Positions 44,890 to 54,207 are shown, numbered from the stretch's first letter. The stretch: 64,000 nucleotides of DNA from Luteimonas deserti (GCF_013425765.1 NZ_JACCJZ010000001.1:53167-117166), one strand, 5' to 3'. The notes: generated from the letters alone by a model not told the origin. A program made the numbers and translations.

Positions 44890-47742
44890 ATGCCGCTCCC
44901 GCCGATCGCCCACCGTGCTTTGAACGTCCCCGCCACTGCCGAGAGCCTCCGGTTCCTGCCCGCCCATGGCGAGCTCGCGGGACGGATCGCGGCGTTCGAC
45001 TGGAGCACCACCCCGCTCGGCCCGATCGCGGACTGGCCGCAGTCGCTGCGCACGACGCTCGGCCTGATGCTCGAATCGCGTTTCGCGATGTGCCTGTGCT
45101 GGGGGCCGGAGCTCACGCTGTTCTACAACGACGCCTATGCGCCGTTTCTGGGCGCGAAAGAGCCGCGGGCCCTGGGCCGGCCGCTGCAGGCGGTGTGGTC
45201 CGAGGTCTGGGACGACATCCAGCCACTGGTGGCCAGCGCGATGCGCGGGACGGCGACCTGGCACGAGGACATGCCGCTGACGATGGAGCGGCACGGTTAT
45301 CCGGAAGAGACGTACTGGACGTTCTCCTACACCCCGGTGCGCTGCGAACGGGACCAGGTCGCGGGCTTCCTCAACATCGCCACCGACGCCACCCGCAAGG
45401 TGCAGAACGACCGCCGCCTGCGCGCGGACGTGGAGCAGCTGGGTCGCATGTTCGACCAGGCGCCGGGCTTCATGGCCATGCTCAAGAGTCCCGAGCACGT
45501 GTTCCAGTACGTCAATCCGAACTACCAGCGCCTGGTCGGCGAGCGTGAACTCCTCGGCCGGCGGGTCGCGGACGCAATGCCCGATGCCGTGGCCCAGGGG
45601 TACCTGGCGCTGCTCGACGAGGCCTACCGCACGGGTCTCGCCTTCACCGCCGAGGGCGCGCGCTATATCGTCCAGGCGACCCCGGGCACCGCCTCGGTCG
45701 AACGCTATCTGGACTTCGTGTTCCAGCCGATCAGCGACGAGACCGGCGTGATCGGCATCTTCGTCCAGGGCTTCGACGTCACCGCGCGTCGCCTGGCCGA
45801 CCTGGCGTTGCGCGCGCGCGAGACCGAGCTGCGTGCGATCAACAGCGACCTCGAACAGCAGGTGGTGGCGCGGGCACGCGACCGCTCCCTGACCTGGCAG
45901 GTCACGCCCGACCTGCTGGCGGTGATCGATCCCGACGGCTCGATCGAGTCGGTCAACCCGGCGTGGACGCCGCTGCTGGGGCTGGACAGCGGCGACCTCG
46001 TCGGCCGCTGCTGGTGGGACCACGTGCTCGAGGACGACCAGGCGGTCACCCGCGATGTCCTCGCATCGCTGCGCGAGGGCCGTCCGGTGCGCAGTTTCGA
46101 GAACCGCTGGCGGACCCGCGCCGGCAACCTGCGCACGCTGTCCTGGGTGGCGACACCGGAAGGCGGGCGCTTCTACTGCAGCGCGCGCGACGTCACCGAC
46201 ATCAAGGCGGCCGCGGAGGCGCTGGCCCGCTCGCAGGCGCAGCTGCGGGTGCTGTTCGAGACCAGCTACCAGCTGCAGGCGATGTGCACCCTGGACGGCA
46301 CGCTCACCGACGCCAACCGGACCGTGCTCGATGCGCTCGGCGCGGAGTTCGAGGACGTGGTCGGTCGACCCTTGTGGTCCACGCCGTGGTTCAGCGATAC
46401 CCCCGGCATGTCGGGCCACGTCCGCACCCTGTTCCTGCGCGCTGTCGAAGGCGAGACCGTACGCGACGAGCTGACCGTGAACCTGCCGACCGGCCGACGC
46501 ATCTACGACTTCTCGCTGCGTCCGATCCACGACGCCGCCGGGCAGATCATCTCCGTGGTGCCGGAGGCCATCGACACCACCGAACGCCGCAATGCCGAGG
46601 CGGCGCTGCGCCAGTCGCAGAAGCTCGAGGCGATGGGCCAGCTCACCGGCGGCGTCGCCCACGACTTCAACAACCTGCTCACCCCCATCGTGACCGCCCT
46701 CGACCTCGCCTCCGATCCGGATGCCCGGGCCGAGCGGCGCACACGGATGCTCGACGTGGCACGGCGCGCGGCCGACCGCGCCGCGACCCTCGTCCAGCGC
46801 CTGCTCGCGTTCGCGCGTCGGCAGCCCTTGCAGCCGGTCGAGGTCGACGTCGGACAGCTGGTGACCGGGATGGCCGACCTGATCGAGAGTTCCAAGGGCC
46901 CGCGCATCCAGATGGTGCTCGACATCGCGTCGCCGCTGGCGCCGGCGATCGCCGATCCCAACCAGCTCGAGATGGCCATTCTCAATCTGAGCGTGAACGC
47001 CTGCGACGCGATGCGCGGCCAGGGTGGCGTGCTCACGCTGGCCGTGCGCAACGCCCACGCCGAAGCCGATGCGGCGAGCGGGCTGGCTGCCGGCGACTAT
47101 GTCGTGGTCACGGTGGCCGACACCGGCCACGGCATGGACGAGGCCACCCGCCAGCGCGCGATCGAGCCGTTCTTCTCCACCAAGGGTGTCGGTCAGGGCA
47201 CCGGGCTGGGCCTGTCGATGGCCCACGGCGTCGCGTCCCAGCTCGGCGGTCGCCTGTGCATCGACAGCGATCCCGGGGCAGGCACCACCATCGAATTCTG
47301 GCTGCCGGTCGCGCAAGCGCGGGCGGCCGCTGATGCAGACGTCAACGAGGACACTACCGTGAGCAACCCGACAGAATCCCGCGGCACCGCCCTCGTCGTC
47401 GATGACGACGACGCCGTCCGCATGTGCACCGCCGATGCGCTCGACGACATGGGCTACCGCGTCGTGGAGGCAGGTTCGGCCGAGGAGGCGCTGGTCGCCC
47501 TCGATGGTGGTCTCGCCCCCGTTCTCATGGTCACCGACCATCTGATGCCGGGCATGTCCGGCGCCGAACTCGCCCGTGCGGTGCGCCTGCGCCTGCCGGC
47601 GACGGCCGTGGTCATCGTCTCCGGCTATACCGGCATGACCGATTTCGACCCCGGGCTCACGATCCTCGGCAAGCCGTTCCGGCAGCACGAACTGATGGCC
47701 AGCGTCGAGGCGGCGATGGCCGCCGGATCCGCGGCGGCCTGA
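44890..47742 (+). CDS. Multi-PAS hybrid histidine kinase with receiver domain
   Basis: 950 residues with no transmembrane segment, so a cytoplasmic sensor. An N-terminal PAS-like/GAF-like domain (FAMCLCWGPELTLFYNDAYAP) is followed by three more PAS domains (near 190-310, 330-450 and 455-570), each separated by a short helix. The kinase core has H591 in GGVAHDFNNLLTPI, the N box (NLSVNACDAM), DTGHGMDE, and EPFFSTKGVGQGTGLGLSMAHG. A receiver domain follows (about 830-950) with DDDD acidic pocket, D883 in TDHLMPGMSG and the GKPFR switch lysine. H591 and D883 give an internal phosphorelay. Signals and the final output regulator are unknown. Confidence 0.92.
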   Translation: MPLPPIAHRALNVPATAESLRFLPAHGELAGRIAAFDWSTTPLGPIADWPQSLRTTLGLMLESRFAMCLCWGPELTLFYNDAYAPFLGAKEPRALGRPLQAVWSEVWDDIQPLVASAMRGTATWHEDMPLTMERHGYPEETYWTFSYTPVRCERDQVAGFLNIATDATRKVQNDRRLRADVEQLGRMFDQAPGFMAMLKSPEHVFQYVNPNYQRLVGERELLGRRVADAMPDAVAQGYLALLDEAYRTGLAFTAEGARYIVQATPGTASVERYLDFVFQPISDETGVIGIFVQGFDVTARRLADLALRARETELRAINSDLEQQVVARARDRSLTWQVTPDLLAVIDPDGSIESVNPAWTPLLGLDSGDLVGRCWWDHVLEDDQAVTRDVLASLREGRPVRSFENRWRTRAGNLRTLSWVATPEGGRFYCSARDVTDIKAAAEALARSQAQLRVLFETSYQLQAMCTLDGTLTDANRTVLDALGAEFEDVVGRPLWSTPWFSDTPGMSGHVRTLFLRAVEGETVRDELTVNLPTGRRIYDFSLRPIHDAAGQIISVVPEAIDTTERRNAEAALRQSQKLEAMGQLTGGVAHDFNNLLTPIVTALDLASDPDARAERRTRMLDVARRAADRAATLVQRLLAFARRQPLQPVEVDVGQLVTGMADLIESSKGPRIQMVLDIASPLAPAIADPNQLEMAILNLSVNACDAMRGQGGVLTLAVRNAHAEADAASGLAAGDYVVVTVADTGHGMDEATRQRAIEPFFSTKGVGQGTGLGLSMAHGVASQLGGRLCIDSDPGAGTTIEFWLPVAQARAAADADVNEDTTVSNPTESRGTALVVDDDDAVRMCTADALDDMGYRVVEAGSAEEALVALDGGLAPVLMVTDHLMPGMSGAELARAVRLRLPATAVVIVSGYTGMTDFDPGLTILGKPFRQHELMASVEAAMAAGSAAA

Positions 47743-47917
47743 GCACGGCCCGCCTGCCGTCCGGTGCGAACGGCGGGCGGCCTCCGCTCCGCATGCCAGC
47801 CGGCGAGCGGTTTCCCGTCGCGGGACGCCGTCGCCGGATGCAGCGACTGCATTTCGGGACTGCGGCGGCCGCGATCGTGCGACACCGTCTCGACTCCGCA
47901 CTGGCCAGGCTGGCGGC

Positions 47918-48214
47918 ATGCGTTTTCCCGGTCTCCAACCCTATGCCAACCGCCACGGCGGAAGCGGCGTGACCGCGTGGGTACGCCATGGCGATCTGCT
48001 GGTCGTGGAGTTCGGCCATGGACCGGTCTACGTCTACGCCGCGCGCGCCGTGGGTCGACCGCTGTTCACCGCGCTGTGCGATGCGGCGCTGGCCGGACAC
48101 GGACTGTCCACGCTGATCAGCCGTGAGGTCGGTGACCGTTACGCCGCGCGCTTCGACGACCGCGAGGACTGGAGTCGTACGCTCGCCGGTCGGCGCTCGC
48201 GCGCGGCGCATTGA
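47918..48214 (+). CDS. Small unknown protein, possibly KTSC-like
   Basis: 98 residues. The core DLLVVEFGHGPVYVYAARAV and FTALCDAALAGHGLSTLISR resembles the strand-helix pattern of KTSC-domain proteins (a strand, then V-Y-x-Y, then F-x-x-L), but the lysine-threonine-serine-cysteine residues of that name are not all present. No ribosome site is obvious. The gene starts 175 bp after the histidine kinase. Function unknown. Confidence 0.5.
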   Translation: MRFPGLQPYANRHGGSGVTAWVRHGDLLVVEFGHGPVYVYAARAVGRPLFTALCDAALAGHGLSTLISREVGDRYAARFDDREDWSRTLAGRRSRAAH

Positions 48215-48247
48215 CCGCACCGCACACGCGATCGTCCGGCCGGCCCA

Positions 48248-49237
48248 TCAATCGGCCTGGCTCGCGATGATCCGGCCCATCAGGGCATGCAGGCGCCCGA
48301 GGTGGCCCGACCCTGCGGTACCGGTGCGCTCGTCCGAGGTCATCACCACCGTGAGACCGAGCGTCGGCACGACGTAGAGCATCTGCCCGCCGTGCCCCCA
48401 TCCGAAGCGCACCTCGTGTCCACCGATGGACCGGGTGAACCAGCCGTAGCCGTAGCCATCGCCGGTGTAGACCGACCGCGTCCGCGGCCGCCAGGAGTGC
48501 GCGATCCAGGTCGCGGGCAGGAGTTGCGCACCGGAGCTCGCCCGACCCTGGTTGCGGTACAGCTCGCCGAAGGCGAGCAGGGATCGTGGCGTCATCGCCA
48601 TCTGGTTGCCGCCGAGGTGGATCCCTTGCGGATCACGCTCCCAGGCGGTGACGGCGAAGCCCGGCTGCGGGCCCAGCCACTCGCGCGCGAGCTGCAGGGT
48701 CGAGCGCCCGCTGACCTCGACGAGGATCGCCGAAAGCAGATGCGTGGAGCCGGTCGAATACAGCATCGCGCCACCCGGCGCGTCGACGAACGGCTGCGCC
48801 AGTGCAGCGCGCACCCAGTCGCGCTGCGCGACCCATCGACCGTAGTGGCGGCCCGAGGTCGGCTGCAGGCCGGCCTGCATCGACAGCAGGTGACCGAGGG
48901 TCAGGTCCGCCATGCGCGGATCGGGCGAGGCCGGCATCCGGTCGGCGAGCAAGGGTGCGACCTTCTGGTCCACGCCTTCGAGCAGGCCGCGTTCGATGGC
49001 GATGCCGACGAGTGCGGAGACGACCGATTTCGAAGCCGACTTGATGTTGGTCGGGCGCGCGGGCGAGCCGCCGTGGTAGCCGCGCTCGGCCAGCACCACA
49101 CCCTCGCGCGCGACGAGCACCGTACGCAGCGGTGTCAGTGCGGCCGCGTCGTCGAGTACGGCATCGAGTGCGGACTCCGAGGCCGCGACCGGGGTTGCGC
49201 AGAGGACCAGCATCCACAGGCAGAGCAGGCGCTTCAT
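48248..49237 (-). CDS. Secreted serine hydrolase of the beta-lactamase/esterase group
   Basis: 329 residues with a signal peptide (MKRLLCLWMLVLCATPVAAS). The catalytic S-x-x-K is S67-A-S-K70 in NIKSASKSVVSAL, and a YSTGST block carries the second Y-x-S motif. WGHGGQMLYVVP corresponds to the third, H/K-x-G, motif. These proteins hydrolyse esters, amides or cell-wall fragments in the periplasm; a true beta-lactamase activity is not implied. The frame continues upstream to 49360 but without signal-like sequence. It is 61 bp downstream of the flavoprotein gene. Confidence 0.88.
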   Translation of the reverse strand: MKRLLCLWMLVLCATPVAASESALDAVLDDAAALTPLRTVLVAREGVVLAERGYHGGSPARPTNIKSASKSVVSALVGIAIERGLLEGVDQKVAPLLADRMPASPDPRMADLTLGHLLSMQAGLQPTSGRHYGRWVAQRDWVRAALAQPFVDAPGGAMLYSTGSTHLLSAILVEVSGRSTLQLAREWLGPQPGFAVTAWERDPQGIHLGGNQMAMTPRSLLAFGELYRNQGRASSGAQLLPATWIAHSWRPRTRSVYTGDGYGYGWFTRSIGGHEVRFGWGHGGQMLYVVPTLGLTVVMTSDERTGTAGSGHLGRLHALMGRIIASQAD

Positions 49238-49298
49238 CGCGCGAGTATCGATGCGCGCGCGGAAACTCGCGGTGAACCGCCGGGCATGCCGCCGTCGG

Positions 49299-50222
49299 TC
49301 ACGCGGCGCGGAAGCCGGCCGATGCGGCCTCGGCGACCAGCGACTGGTGTGCGCCGACACCCGCCAGCACCCCGGCGGCGATCGCCGTGGTCGCGCTGTG
49401 CATGGGGCTCGCCGCGTCGCCGGCGGCGTACACGCCCGGCACCGTCGTCTGCTTCATCGCGTCGACGCGGACATGGGCGCAGAGCGGGCCGTCGTCGAAG
49501 GCGCAGCCCAGATCCGCCGCGAACGGACTGGCCTGGGTGCTCGCCGGCACCGTGAACAGCGCATCGACGGCCAGGATCCGACCGTCCGCGAGACGGACGC
49601 CGTCGAGCGCCGGTGCCTTGCCCACCAGCCCGACGACCGGACTGTGTTCGACGACCACGCCGCGCGCGGCCAGTTTCGCCGCGGTGTCGGCGTCGGGCGG
49701 GTAGCGGCCCTGGGTGAAATACGTCGTCGGTCCCCAGTCCGGCAGCAGCAGCGCCTGGTGGGCCGCTCCCGGATGATTCGCCAGCACGCCGAGCGCACGG
49801 TCGGCGACTTCGAAGCCATGGCAGTACGGACAATGCAGGACGGTCGTGCCCCAGCGGGTGGCGAGCCCGGGCACGTCGGGCAGGGAGTCCCGCAGCCCCG
49901 TCGCCAGGACCAGCCGGCGTGCGCTGCGCGTACTCCCGTCGTCGAGCGTGACCACGAGCTCACCCGCGAGGGCGGCGACACCCGAGGCCTGCGCCGCGCG
50001 CACCTCGACGGTGGGATAGCGCGCGAGCTCCGCGCGCCCGTGTGCGAACAACCGGGCCGGAGGCGTTCCGTCGTGCCCGAAGATGTTGTGCGCGGCGGCC
50101 GCGAAGCGGTTGCGGGGCTGCCCACCGTCGATCACGAGGACCGAGCGCCGCGCGCGTCCGAGGGCCTGGGCCGCCGACAGCCCCGCGAAACTGCCGCCCA
50201 CCACGATCACGTCGTATCCCAT
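49299..50222 (-). CDS. Thioredoxin-reductase-like NAD(P)/FAD oxidoreductase
   Basis: 307 residues, the size of bacterial TrxB. FAD loop VGGSFAGLSAA at residues 8-18, the FAD block RFAAAAHNIFGHDG, the disulfide HCPYCHG (C131 and C134), and the late AAGDAASPMH. The NADP loop between the cysteines and the C-terminus is degenerate, with VLANHPGAAHQALLLPDW and no clear G-x-G-x-x-A, so the electron donor may be absent or different. It may act as a ferredoxin-flavin-like or small-molecule oxidase rather than a true TrxB. It is divergent from the Rrf2 regulator gene, which probably controls it. Confidence 0.85.
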   Translation of the reverse strand: MGYDVIVVGGSFAGLSAAQALGRARRSVLVIDGGQPRNRFAAAAHNIFGHDGTPPARLFAHGRAELARYPTVEVRAAQASGVAALAGELVVTLDDGSTRSARRLVLATGLRDSLPDVPGLATRWGTTVLHCPYCHGFEVADRALGVLANHPGAAHQALLLPDWGPTTYFTQGRYPPDADTAAKLAARGVVVEHSPVVGLVGKAPALDGVRLADGRILAVDALFTVPASTQASPFAADLGCAFDDGPLCAHVRVDAMKQTTVPGVYAAGDAASPMHSATTAIAAGVLAGVGAHQSLVAEAASAGFRAA

Positions 50223-50264
50223 GCGTCCTCCATGCGGCCCGTCGCAGCATGCGACGGATCACGT

Positions 50265-50277
50265 CACTTATGAAGTG
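50265..50277. promoter_or_regulatory. Palindromic operator candidate (CACTT-ATG-AAGTG)
   Basis: A perfect 5-3-5 inverted repeat in the 146-bp gap between the flavoprotein gene and the Rrf2 gene. Rrf2 regulators bind short palindromes of this size and usually control their own divergent neighbour. Confidence 0.55.
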
Positions 50278-50368
50278 TCATGATGCGCCGTGTCGGATCG
50301 TCTTGCAACTCGGTTTGTGTCGTGATGTCGCCGCTGGTATACCGGACACCCCCCGAGTGGCCATCCCC

Positions 50369-50821
50369 ATGCGCAACGACAGTCGCCTGAGCCGCATGCT
50401 GCACGTGCTGATCCACCTCGCCGGACGCGCGGCGCCCGCGACGTCGGACGACATCGCCGCGATGCTCGACACCAATCCCGTGGTGGTGAGGCGGACCATG
50501 GGGGGCCTGCGCGACACCGGCTACGTCAGCTCGGTGAAGGGGCACGGTGGCGGCTGGTCCCTGGCGCGGCCGCTGGACGACATCACTCTGCTCGACATCC
50601 ACGAGGCGCTGGGCGCCCCGAGTCCGTTCGCCTTCGGGGTGGCCAACGACACCCCGTCGTGCCTCGTGGAACAGGCGGCCAATGCCCACCTCATCGACGC
50701 GATGAGCGCCGCCGAGGCGCTGCTGCGCACGCGACTGGGGGCAGTGACGCTGGCCGACGTCGCCCGCGATTTCGAGACGCGGCTCGCGGCGCTTCCGGAT
50801 GCGCATCGAGGGCGCGCCTAG
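50369..50821 (+). CDS. Rrf2-family transcriptional regulator
   Basis: 150 residues from ATG 50369; GTG 50357 is an alternative four codons upstream. The winged-helix N-terminus reads LSRMLHVLIHLAGRAAPATSDDIAAMLDTNPVVVRRTMGGLRDTGYVSSVKGHGGGWSLAR, the standard Rrf2 opening. The C-terminal part keeps one cysteine (PSCLVEQ) and lacks the cluster of three cysteines used for an iron-sulfur centre by IscR/NsrR, so it probably senses something else, perhaps through that single thiol. It is divergent from a thioredoxin-reductase-like gene and a palindrome lies between them. Confidence 0.9.
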   Translation: MRNDSRLSRMLHVLIHLAGRAAPATSDDIAAMLDTNPVVVRRTMGGLRDTGYVSSVKGHGGGWSLARPLDDITLLDIHEALGAPSPFAFGVANDTPSCLVEQAANAHLIDAMSAAEALLRTRLGAVTLADVARDFETRLAALPDAHRGRA

Positions 50822-50850
50822 GACGGCGCCCGCTTCGCCCGCCGATCGGC

Positions 50851-51294
50851 TCAGGGCCGCGCGGTGGCTCCGGCCGGCAGGTCGCGCTCGAGCGTGCGGT
50901 CGAAGCAGGTCTCGCCCACACCGTGCTGCCACTCCTGCTGGATCCATGGCTCGGCCTGCCGCAGCGCGTCGCGGCTGTCGGTCGCGAAGCGCGCGCACAG
51001 GCGGAACCGGCGCGCGTCGATGACCGTGTAGCCGTAGGTCGCACCGCTGGCCGGATCGACGATGCGGCCGCCCGGGTCGAGCGCGGACAGCGACGCCGGC
51101 AATGCGTGCTCGCGCTGTGCATGCGCATTGACCCGCCGTTCGATCGCGACGAGATCGCGGACGCGGGCCGCGTCGAGGCGCGCCTCGCGCTGCGACGCCG
51201 GCGAGCCGATCAGGACCAGCGCAGCGCCTACGGCGAGCAGCGACACCAGGCCGCCGGCGATCAGCAGGCCGCGGCCGTATCCCGACACCGTCAC
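50851..51294 (-). CDS. Unknown membrane-anchored protein next to a DUF5671-like gene
   Basis: 147 residues from GTG 51294, overlapping the previous gene's stop (GTGA). One N-terminal helix (LLIAGGLVSLLAVGAALVLIG) is followed by a periplasmic domain with a long helix (LDAARVRDLVAIERRVNAH), then ALPASLSALDPGGRIVDPAS, a short strand YTVIDARRFRLCARF and a C-terminal WIQQEWQHGVGETCFDR with two cysteines. The LxALDP pattern resembles type II pseudopilin-like domains. The function is unknown, but it is co-expressed with the membrane protein upstream. Confidence 0.68.
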   Translation of the reverse strand: MTVSGYGRGLLIAGGLVSLLAVGAALVLIGSPASQREARLDAARVRDLVAIERRVNAHAQREHALPASLSALDPGGRIVDPASGATYGYTVIDARRFRLCARFATDSRDALRQAEPWIQQEWQHGVGETCFDRTLERDLPAGATARP

Positions 51295-51935
51295 GGCTCG
51301 ACCTCCTCGCGGCGCAGATCGAGCAGGTAGAACGAGAAGATCGCGCCTGCAAGGGTGCCGGCGACCAGCACCTTGAGCAGGAACCGCATGCTCAACTCTC
51401 CACCCAGCAGGTTGTAGACCAGCGCGATCAGGTCGCACAGCAGCACGGTCGCGGCCAGGAACAGCGTCATGTAGGTCAGCCACCGCCGCACCGCCGACAG
51501 CCGCTTGAGCGGATTGCGCGCGATCTCACGCGAGAGCTTGCGGGCGACGAACGCGAACACCGGGAACGCGATGACGACGGAGGCCGCCGCCAGACGCATC
51601 GACTGGCCGGCGTGCGCGAGCCGGGAAGCAGGATCGGCGGGATCGGGAAAGGCGTGGTTGATGAGGTTGAACAGCAGGCTGCCGAGCTGCCAGGCCCAGA
51701 CATACAGCGTGGCGAACAGCACCAGGTGCAGGAAGGCTTCGCGCGCCGAGAGGTAGGGCCGGGGACGGGGCACCGGCACCGCGAACGGAATGTCGGCATA
51801 CGTGCCCAGCGCGCTTTGCACCTGTTCGGGCGGCCAGCCGGCCCGGCCCAGCACATCGGCGACATCGGCGCGACTGGCGCCCGAGGCCAGGGCCTCGCGG
51901 ACGAACCCGTCCAGATTCTGTGTGGCCGCGGCCAT
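51291..51935 (-). CDS. Membrane protein with SHOCT-like head (DUF5671-like)
   Basis: 214 residues from ATG 51935, with GGGAGG seven bases upstream; ATG 51941 is worse placed. The N-terminal 50 residues (DGFVREALASGASRADVADVLGRAGWPPEQVQSALG) form a helical UBA/SHOCT-like head. Four helices follow: AFLHLVLFATLYVWAWQL, LAAASVVIAFPVFAFVA, YMTLFLAATVLLCDLIALVYNLL and LLKVLVAGTLAGAIFSFYLL. The pattern matches the DUF5671 membrane domain. Function unknown; it is co-transcribed with the downstream gene through a 4-bp overlap. Confidence 0.75.
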   Translation of the reverse strand: MAAATQNLDGFVREALASGASRADVADVLGRAGWPPEQVQSALGTYADIPFAVPVPRPRPYLSAREAFLHLVLFATLYVWAWQLGSLLFNLINHAFPDPADPASRLAHAGQSMRLAAASVVIAFPVFAFVARKLSREIARNPLKRLSAVRRWLTYMTLFLAATVLLCDLIALVYNLLGGELSMRFLLKVLVAGTLAGAIFSFYLLDLRREEVEP

Positions 51936-52032
51936 CGGCATGCCTCCCTGACGAAGCGGCGAATCTAGCAGCCGCCGTGCCGTAGGGTCACCGTGTTCAG
52001 AAATCAGTCCCGGCGCGGCCGTCCGCGCGTGG

Positions 52033-52038
52033 GAAAAT
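52033..52038 (+). promoter_or_regulatory. Candidate -10 box (GAAAAT) of dinG
   Basis: GAAAAT ends six bases before the dinG ATG and no ribosome site lies between. It is a weak match to the -10 consensus but fits the recurrent layout seen before fabG, hemB and the MFS gene. Confidence 0.28.
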
Positions 52039-52044
52039 GCGCGC

Positions 52045-54207
52045 ATGGGCGAACCCGAACTCCAGCCACCGGCTGCCACTGCAGCCGACGCACCCGCGCG
52101 CGCGTTGACCGACGCGCTCAAGGCCGACATCCGCGCCGCCTACGCCAGCCTGCAGGCCAATACCCCGGGCTTCAGTACGCGCCGCTCGCAGAGCGCGATG
52201 ATCGGCCTGGTCTCGCGTGCGCTCGCGACCTCGGGCGGAATCGGCGTGGCCGAGGCGCCGACCGGTGTCGGCAAGAGCCTGGCGTATCTGACGGCGGGCG
52301 TACCGATCGCGCTGGCGACGAAGAAGAAGCTGGTGATCAGCACCGGCACGGTGGCCCTGCAGTCGCAGCTGGTCGAGCGCGACATTCCGGCCTTCCTGGC
52401 CGCGACCGGCCTGCAGGCGACCGTCGCGCTGGCCAAGGGGCGCACGCGCTACCTGTGCACGCGCAATGCGGCCGAACTGCATGCCGAACACAGCCAGGGC
52501 ACGATGCTGCTCGACGGTCAGGGCCCCGACGAGGGCGGCGACTACGCCCGCCAGCTCGACGACCGGCCGCTCGCGCCGCACGAGGTGGACGCGGCACGCC
52601 GCCTGCTCGAGGCGCATGCCGAACGTCTCTGGGACGGTGATCTGGACGCGGCGCCCGAACCGGTCTCGCCTGCCTTGCGCATGCGGGTCACCACTCCGGC
52701 GTCGGGATGCTCGGGTCGCCGTTGCGGCTTCGCGCAGCAGTGCCCGGTGCTCAAGGCGCGCACCCACGTGCGCGACGCGCAGGTCGTGGTGACCAACCAT
52801 GCCCTGCTGCTCTCCTCGTTGGCGATGGGCGATATCGAGAACGGGCAACCGCTGCTGGCGCCGCCCGCCGAGATGCTGCTGGTGCTCGACGAAGGCCACC
52901 ACGTCGCCAATGTCGCCATCGACCAGGGCGCCGCTCGACTGCCGCTGGCCGACATGGCCAGGCGCACCGGCCGTATGCAGATCCTCATCGCCGGCAGCTA
53001 CCGCCTCGTCGACAAGGAGAAGATCGGCGGCCTGCTGCCCAACGAGGCGATCGATCTCGCGATGCGCGTGTCGAAGGCGCTCAAGGCCTTCCAGCTGGAG
53101 GTCGACCGGATGTGGCAGCCCGAACCGGGCGACCGCGACCCGATGTGGCGCGCGCCGCTCGGTCGACTGCCCGAGGCCTGGGCGCCTGCGATCGAGGGGC
53201 TGGCCGACGATACGCGTGCGCTTCTCAACTGGGTGCACGCCGCGCAGCAGGCGGTGGCCCGCGTGAAGCAGGACGAGCCGGCGCGCGAGAAGCTGCAGCG
53301 GGCCCTGGGTCTCGCGCTGGAAACGGTGGAGCAGCAGCACGACCTGTGGGTCGGCTGGCGTCGCGAGGATCGCGAGGGTGCGCCGCCCATGGCCCGTTGG
53401 GTCACGGCCACCCGCGACGGCGATCTCGCCTGTCACTGCTCGCCGGTGTCGGCGGCCCATGTGCTGCGTTCACTGCTGTGGAAAGAGGTCGATTCGGTGG
53501 TGATGACCTCGGCCACGCTGACCGGCGGTGGCGACTTCCAGGCCTTCGCCATCGACACCGGCCTGCCCGACCATGCCGAGACGGTCTCGCTGCCGTCGCC
53601 CTTCGACCTGCCGCGACAGGCCCAGCTCGTGGTTCCGCGCTTTCCGGTGGCCCCCGACGACCGCGAAGGTCATCCCAGGGCCGTCGCCGAGTGGCTCGCA
53701 CGCGAGCTCGACTGGACCCGAGGCAGCATGGTCCTGTTCACCTCGCGCTGGAAGATGGAGAAGGTGGCCGAGCTGATGCCGGCGTCGCGCCGCGCGGCGA
53801 TCCAGCTGCAGAGCAGCGGCAACAAGTCGCAGGTGGTGGCGGCGCACTTGGAGCGTGTCGCCGCCGGCAAGGGCTCGGTGCTGTTCGGACTCAACTCGTT
53901 CGGCGAAGGACTCGATCTGCCCGGCGAGGCCTGCACGACGGTCGTGATCACCCAGGTGCCGTTCGCGGTTCCGACCGATCCGCAGACCGCCACGCTCGGC
54001 GAATGGCTCGAGGCACGCGGGCACAACCCGTTCAACCTGATCGCGGTCCCGCATGCGCTGCGCACGTTGACCCAGTTCGCCGGCCGTCTGATCCGCACGT
54101 CCACCGATACCGGACGGGTCGTGATCCTCGACTCGCGGCTGCTGAGCCGGCAGTACGGCAAGCGCATCCTCGATGCCCTGCCCCCGTTCGAGCGCGTCAT
54201 CGGCTGA
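52045..54207 (+). CDS. dinG: DinG 5'-3' DNA helicase
   Basis: 720 residues, the family length. Walker A EAPTGVGKSLAY (about 70-81), the iron-sulfur cysteines C138 (RYLCTRN), C222, C227 and C233 (GCSGRRCGFAQQC), Walker B DEGH at 282-285, and late motifs VMTSATLTG, GLNSFGEGLDLPG and FAGRLIRTSTDTGR. It unwinds DNA with a 5' overhang, D-loops and R-loops in the cytoplasm, driven by ATP, and is SOS-linked in E. coli. No SOS box is seen upstream. It stands alone before a terminator shared with csbD. Confidence 0.96.
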   Translation: MGEPELQPPAATAADAPARALTDALKADIRAAYASLQANTPGFSTRRSQSAMIGLVSRALATSGGIGVAEAPTGVGKSLAYLTAGVPIALATKKKLVISTGTVALQSQLVERDIPAFLAATGLQATVALAKGRTRYLCTRNAAELHAEHSQGTMLLDGQGPDEGGDYARQLDDRPLAPHEVDAARRLLEAHAERLWDGDLDAAPEPVSPALRMRVTTPASGCSGRRCGFAQQCPVLKARTHVRDAQVVVTNHALLLSSLAMGDIENGQPLLAPPAEMLLVLDEGHHVANVAIDQGAARLPLADMARRTGRMQILIAGSYRLVDKEKIGGLLPNEAIDLAMRVSKALKAFQLEVDRMWQPEPGDRDPMWRAPLGRLPEAWAPAIEGLADDTRALLNWVHAAQQAVARVKQDEPAREKLQRALGLALETVEQQHDLWVGWRREDREGAPPMARWVTATRDGDLACHCSPVSAAHVLRSLLWKEVDSVVMTSATLTGGGDFQAFAIDTGLPDHAETVSLPSPFDLPRQAQLVVPRFPVAPDDREGHPRAVAEWLARELDWTRGSMVLFTSRWKMEKVAELMPASRRAAIQLQSSGNKSQVVAAHLERVAAGKGSVLFGLNSFGEGLDLPGEACTTVVITQVPFAVPTDPQTATLGEWLEARGHNPFNLIAVPHALRTLTQFAGRLIRTSTDTGRVVILDSRLLSRQYGKRILDALPPFERVIG

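Noticed and set aside
44737..47919. 1060-codon open frame on the minus strand opposite the hybrid kinase
   Set aside because: The kinase has H-box, N-box, G-box and receiver motifs; the antisense frame has none and has random composition.
48248..49237. Antibiotic-resistance beta-lactamase
   Set aside because: The S-x-x-K and Y-x-S motifs place it in the broad serine-hydrolase/esterase group, which is mostly not beta-lactamase; no specific class motif is seen.
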